The position numbers were made by a program, and so were the translations under genes. Positions 6,519-7,722 of a stretch of 7,722 nucleotides of DNA are shown here, piece after piece. The DNA is from JAVBTR01 sp031556065. GTDB lineage: Bacteria; Bacillota; Clostridia; Christensenellales; Aristaeellaceae. The stretch lies in the NCBI GenBank assembly GCA_031556065.1, contig JAVBTR010000085.1:1-7722 (forward strand). The letters run 5' to 3'. Below the pieces are notes generated by a model, which was given only the letters and a program-made list of their open reading frames with translations, ran no database searches and was not told the DNA's origin. Each line of letters opens with the position of its first letter. Within the stretch, counting starts at the first letter, position 1.

Positions 6519-6549
6519 TAGGTCAAAGTGACATAATTTAACAGGGTGA
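6491..6549. promoter_or_regulatory. Shared control region with candidate XRE operators and XRE promoter
   Basis: The 10-nt direct repeat AATAGGTCAA occurs at 6491-6500 and 6517-6526. GTCAA occurs three times (6496, 6514, 6522). The third begins the gapped palindrome GTCA-AAG-TGAC (6522-6532), which overlaps an extended -10, TGACATAAT (6529-6537), for the rightward XRE gene; no good -35 accompanies it. TCACCCT (6503-6509) and AGGGTGA (6543-6549) form a further inverted pair, the latter being the XRE ribosome binding site. This is typical of an autoregulated divergent switch. The binding protein is inferred to be the adjacent XRE product. Confidence 0.5.
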
Positions 6550-6554
6550 TTAAT

Positions 6555-6797
6555 ATGAGCAGACTAAAAGAAAGGCGCAAAGCGCTAGACTTAAAACAGA
6601 TTCAAATTCAACTTCTAGCAAATATCGATCAGAGCGATTACTCTAAAATAGAAAACGGCCATCGTTTCATGACCTTTGAGCAATGTAAACGTCTGGCCAT
6701 AGCGCTTGAAACCAGCATGGATTACTTGGCCGGCATTACAGATGATCCCCGGCCCTATGCAAGAAATGAGAAAGCCAAAAAGCGGATGCCCCGGTAG
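6555..6797 (+). CDS. Small XRE/Cro-CI-type helix-turn-helix transcriptional regulator
   Basis: An 80-residue DNA-binding protein that is almost entirely one HTH_3 domain. LKERRKALDLKQIQIQLLA (4-22) is helix 1 and the start of the HTH. DQSDYSKIENGHRFMT (25-40) contains the recognition helix and the family's S-x-x-E-N-G turn. LAIALETSMDYLAGITD (47-63) ends the domain, as in many clostridial small repressors (YLAGxTD-x-x-x-PY). A short basic tail (KAKKRMPR) follows. The frame opens at GTG 6546, but that overlaps the AGGGTG ribosome binding site; ATG 6555 is spaced 6 nt from it and is preferred. There is no sensor domain, so regulation is probably by self-repression or by a partner protein. It diverges from the 79-residue gene, with operator-like repeats between. 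Such pairs are frequent on integrative elements and phages. The downstream stretch holds no gene for about 400 bp. Confidence 0.9.
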   Translation: MSRLKERRKALDLKQIQIQLLANIDQSDYSKIENGHRFMTFEQCKRLAIALETSMDYLAGITDDPRPYARNEKAKKRMPR

Positions 6798-6995
6798 CAA
6801 GGCGCATCAGCATCGTGCGTTATTCATTCGGCTTTCTTTGGGGAGAGCGCGAGCGGGGCTTTTCTTTCCCCGGACGTATACTGTGAACGTAGGACGTCAA
6901 AACCTACTGATAACAGGGGCAACCACTTTGCCCACAGCAAGTGTGAATTGGTTAAAAGCCCGATGCTTAAAAACTGAATAGGTAGGGTATACAAA
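6798..6995. other. Non-coding stretch after the XRE gene
   Basis: No ORF with a recognisable product or ribosome binding site was found. An open frame at 6706-6981 overlaps the XRE gene out of frame, has no family-like content and is treated as a shadow. Weak stems are CGGGG/CCCCG around 6854-6872, GTAGG/CCTAC (6889-6893 with 6903-6907) and GGGCAA/TTGCCC (6917-6922 with 6928-6933). It could hold the 3' end of the XRE transcript or the decayed remains of a lost gene. Confidence 0.4.
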
Positions 6996-7057
6996 AATAA
7001 GGCTACGCGTTTGCGGAAGATTTGTGGTTATCTTCTATGAACGCATAGCTTTTATTC
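6996..7057 (+). terminator. Large hairpin plus U-run, terminator or attenuator-like
   Basis: GCTACGCGTT (7002-7011) pairs with AACGCATAGC (7040-7049), with one wobble. After a small internal loop GAAGAT and ATCTTC continue the stem (about 7016-7035). TTTTATT follows, and AATAA upstream can pair with TTATT to extend the base. It may end the XRE transcript or act as a conditional attenuator for the DUF1016 gene downstream. Confidence 0.55.
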
Positions 7058-7082
7058 GTTTTAGTGTTGCTATAGATGTATT

Positions 7083-7139
7083 TATACTAAGAGCGCACTT
7101 ATACACCCTAGCGGGTGTTTTGTACCTATCGGTACAAAA
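7083..7139 (+). promoter_or_regulatory. Possible promoter followed by two abutting hairpins
   Basis: A -10-like TATACT (7083-7088) has only a weak -35 upstream (TTTAGT, 7060-7065). Just downstream lie ACACCC-TAGC-GGGTGT (7103-7118), followed directly by T residues, and TTTTGTACC-TATC-GGTACAAAA (7118-7139). The two stems share one base, and the U-run of the first is the 5' arm of the second. Forming the second hairpin would therefore hide the terminator U-run of the first. This is a plausible attenuator geometry, but it is not demonstrated. Confidence 0.35.
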
Positions 7140-7199
7140 GGATGCGGAATAAGCTTCTTTTAAAGTAGCACCTATATTTATAGCGGAGGTATAAACTCA

Positions 7200-7277
7200 T
7201 TGCATAAACATCGAATTTCGCATAGAATAAAGGTATCCAGTGTATTTGCTGCTTTAACAAGTGTTAATGAGTGGTAA
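7200..7277 (+). CDS. Possible 25-codon leader peptide
   Basis: A TTG-initiated frame of 25 codons (beginning MHKHRISH, rich in His and basic residues, ending VNEW) is preceded by GGAGG (7185-7189) with 10-nt spacing. It stops 24 nt before the DUF1016 start codon. Size, position and the upstream hairpins fit a translated leader. However, TTG is a weak start and a chance ORF of this length is easy to find. No family is recognised. Confidence 0.25.
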   Translation: MHKHRISHRIKVSSVFAALTSVNEW

Positions 7278-7301
7278 TGAGCCATGTGGACAGGGGATGA
7301 T

Positions 7302-7646
7302 ATGATGCTTCCAAGCAATCAGCGGCAAAATGAATATAAGGATATTCTGCAAGGTGTAACGAAAGAAATTCAAACCTCGCAGTTTCGTGCAGTCAGTGCT
7401 ATAAATCACGAACTGGTAATGTTGTACTGGAAAATAGGCAAAGTAATTTTAAATAATCAGAACAGAGAAGGTTGGGGAAGCAAATTTATTGATAACCTTG
7501 CTGTTGATATTAAGGTGCAATTTCCGCAAATCACAGGTTTTTCGGTTCGTAATTTAAAGTATATGCGCAAGTTTGCACGGGAATATCCTGATTTTGAATT
7601 TGTGCAAGTACCGCTTGCACAAATTCAGACCATCAACAAACCCTAG
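7302..7646 (+). pseudogene. DUF1016/YhcG-family protein, truncated by a repeat
   Basis: What remains is the DUF1016 N-terminal domain of YhcG-like proteins, which in full continue into a C-terminal PD-(D/E)XK-type nuclease domain and are often found on mobile or defence-associated DNA. Recognisable parts are AVSAINHELVMLYWKIGKVI, GWGSKFIDNLAVDIKVQFP, GFSVRNLKYMRKFAREYP and VPLAQI. Intact relatives continue after AQI with a W-(Y/H)-H-like segment and more than 200 further residues. Here the frame runs into repeat copy B at about 7624 and ends QTINKP-stop. About 114 residues remain of a usual 330-380, and the nuclease half is missing. The start is taken at ATG 7302 (or 7305), just after AGGGG (7292-7296); the frame also opens at 7284 without a ribosome binding site. 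Whether the rest survives beyond the window cannot be seen. Confidence 0.85.
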
Positions 7647-7722
7647 GAGGTATCGGAGGACCGCGGTCCTCCGATTTTCATTCCGAAATCGGCGACATGT
7701 GCGGCGATTTTCGGTGGAATTT
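7624..7722 (+). repeat. Structured dispersed repeat, copy B (interrupts the DUF1016 gene)
   Basis: This copy is the exact reverse complement of 72-142 (at 7624-7694) and of 13-37 (at 7698-7722). Only 3 nt stand in place of the 34-nt double-hairpin insert of copy A. Its inner end lies in the DUF1016 codons just after AQI, and it contributes the in-frame TAG (7644-7646). No flanking target duplication can be assessed, because the outer end lies beyond the window. Confidence 0.85.
7652..7679 (+). terminator. Palindrome plus U-run inside repeat copy B, reading rightward
   Basis: The 24-nt palindrome (7652-7675) ends in a T-run (TTTT, 7675-7678), so rightward transcripts of the broken DUF1016 gene would probably stop here. 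It mirrors the arrangement in copy A. Confidence 0.4.

Noticed and set aside
6706..6981. Rightward frame overlapping the XRE gene
   Set aside because: It shares bases with XRE in another frame, has no ribosome binding site and low-information composition.
6996..7300. tet(M)-type resistance leader
   Set aside because: The general layout is similar, but I could not match the known leader peptide and no resistance gene follows.
1..7722. CRISPR array, tRNA or rRNA genes, replication origin
   Set aside because: No regularly spaced direct repeats, no cloverleaf with TTCGA-type arm, no DnaA-box cluster was seen.

Overview
The window reads as the chromosome of a member of the Clostridia (Bacillota). 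It carries the gene order dgt-dnaG-rpoD, a type A RNase P RNA (bacilli normally have type B), strong Shine-Dalgarno sequences, sigma-A-like promoters and small proteins of gut-Clostridia type. Genus cannot be fixed by eye.

Layout. Positions 1-142 hold one copy of a structured repeat. A terminator (178-207) and a hairpin-rich 3' region (208-389) follow. A leftward operon then carries dgt (4340-3339), dnaG (3259-1511) and rpoD (about 1469-390): a dNTP-hydrolase-type HD protein, the replication primase and the housekeeping sigma factor. A second leftward transcription unit, a Mbeg1-like (DUF2974) alpha/beta hydrolase (5540-4416), ends at its own terminator (4382-4412). Its promoter is back to back with that of rnpB (5615-5990, rightward), and the two -35 boxes overlap. 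rnpB ends at a perfect palindrome and U-run, followed by about 150 bp packed with short hairpins.

From about 6180 the sequence becomes visibly more AT-rich and accessory in character. A small conserved-looking gene (6469-6230, leftward) and an 80-residue XRE-type repressor (6555-6797, rightward) diverge from an 85-bp control region with repeated GTCAA motifs. This resembles a small self-regulated switch of the kind found on integrative elements. Next comes a 500-bp stretch with no convincing gene but with terminator- or attenuator-like hairpins and a possible 25-codon leader ORF. Last is the N-terminal part of a DUF1016/YhcG-family gene that is abruptly cut.

The cut is made by a second copy of the left-edge repeat (7624-7722), in inverted orientation, which supplies the stop codon. 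The two copies share 25 nt and 71 nt of exact identity but differ by a 34-nt double-hairpin module. They enclose the whole window as a roughly 7.5-kb inverted-repeat pair. This repeat family, with its gene disruption and modular hairpins, is the least ordinary thing here, followed by the XRE control region and the structured leader ahead of the broken DUF1016 gene.
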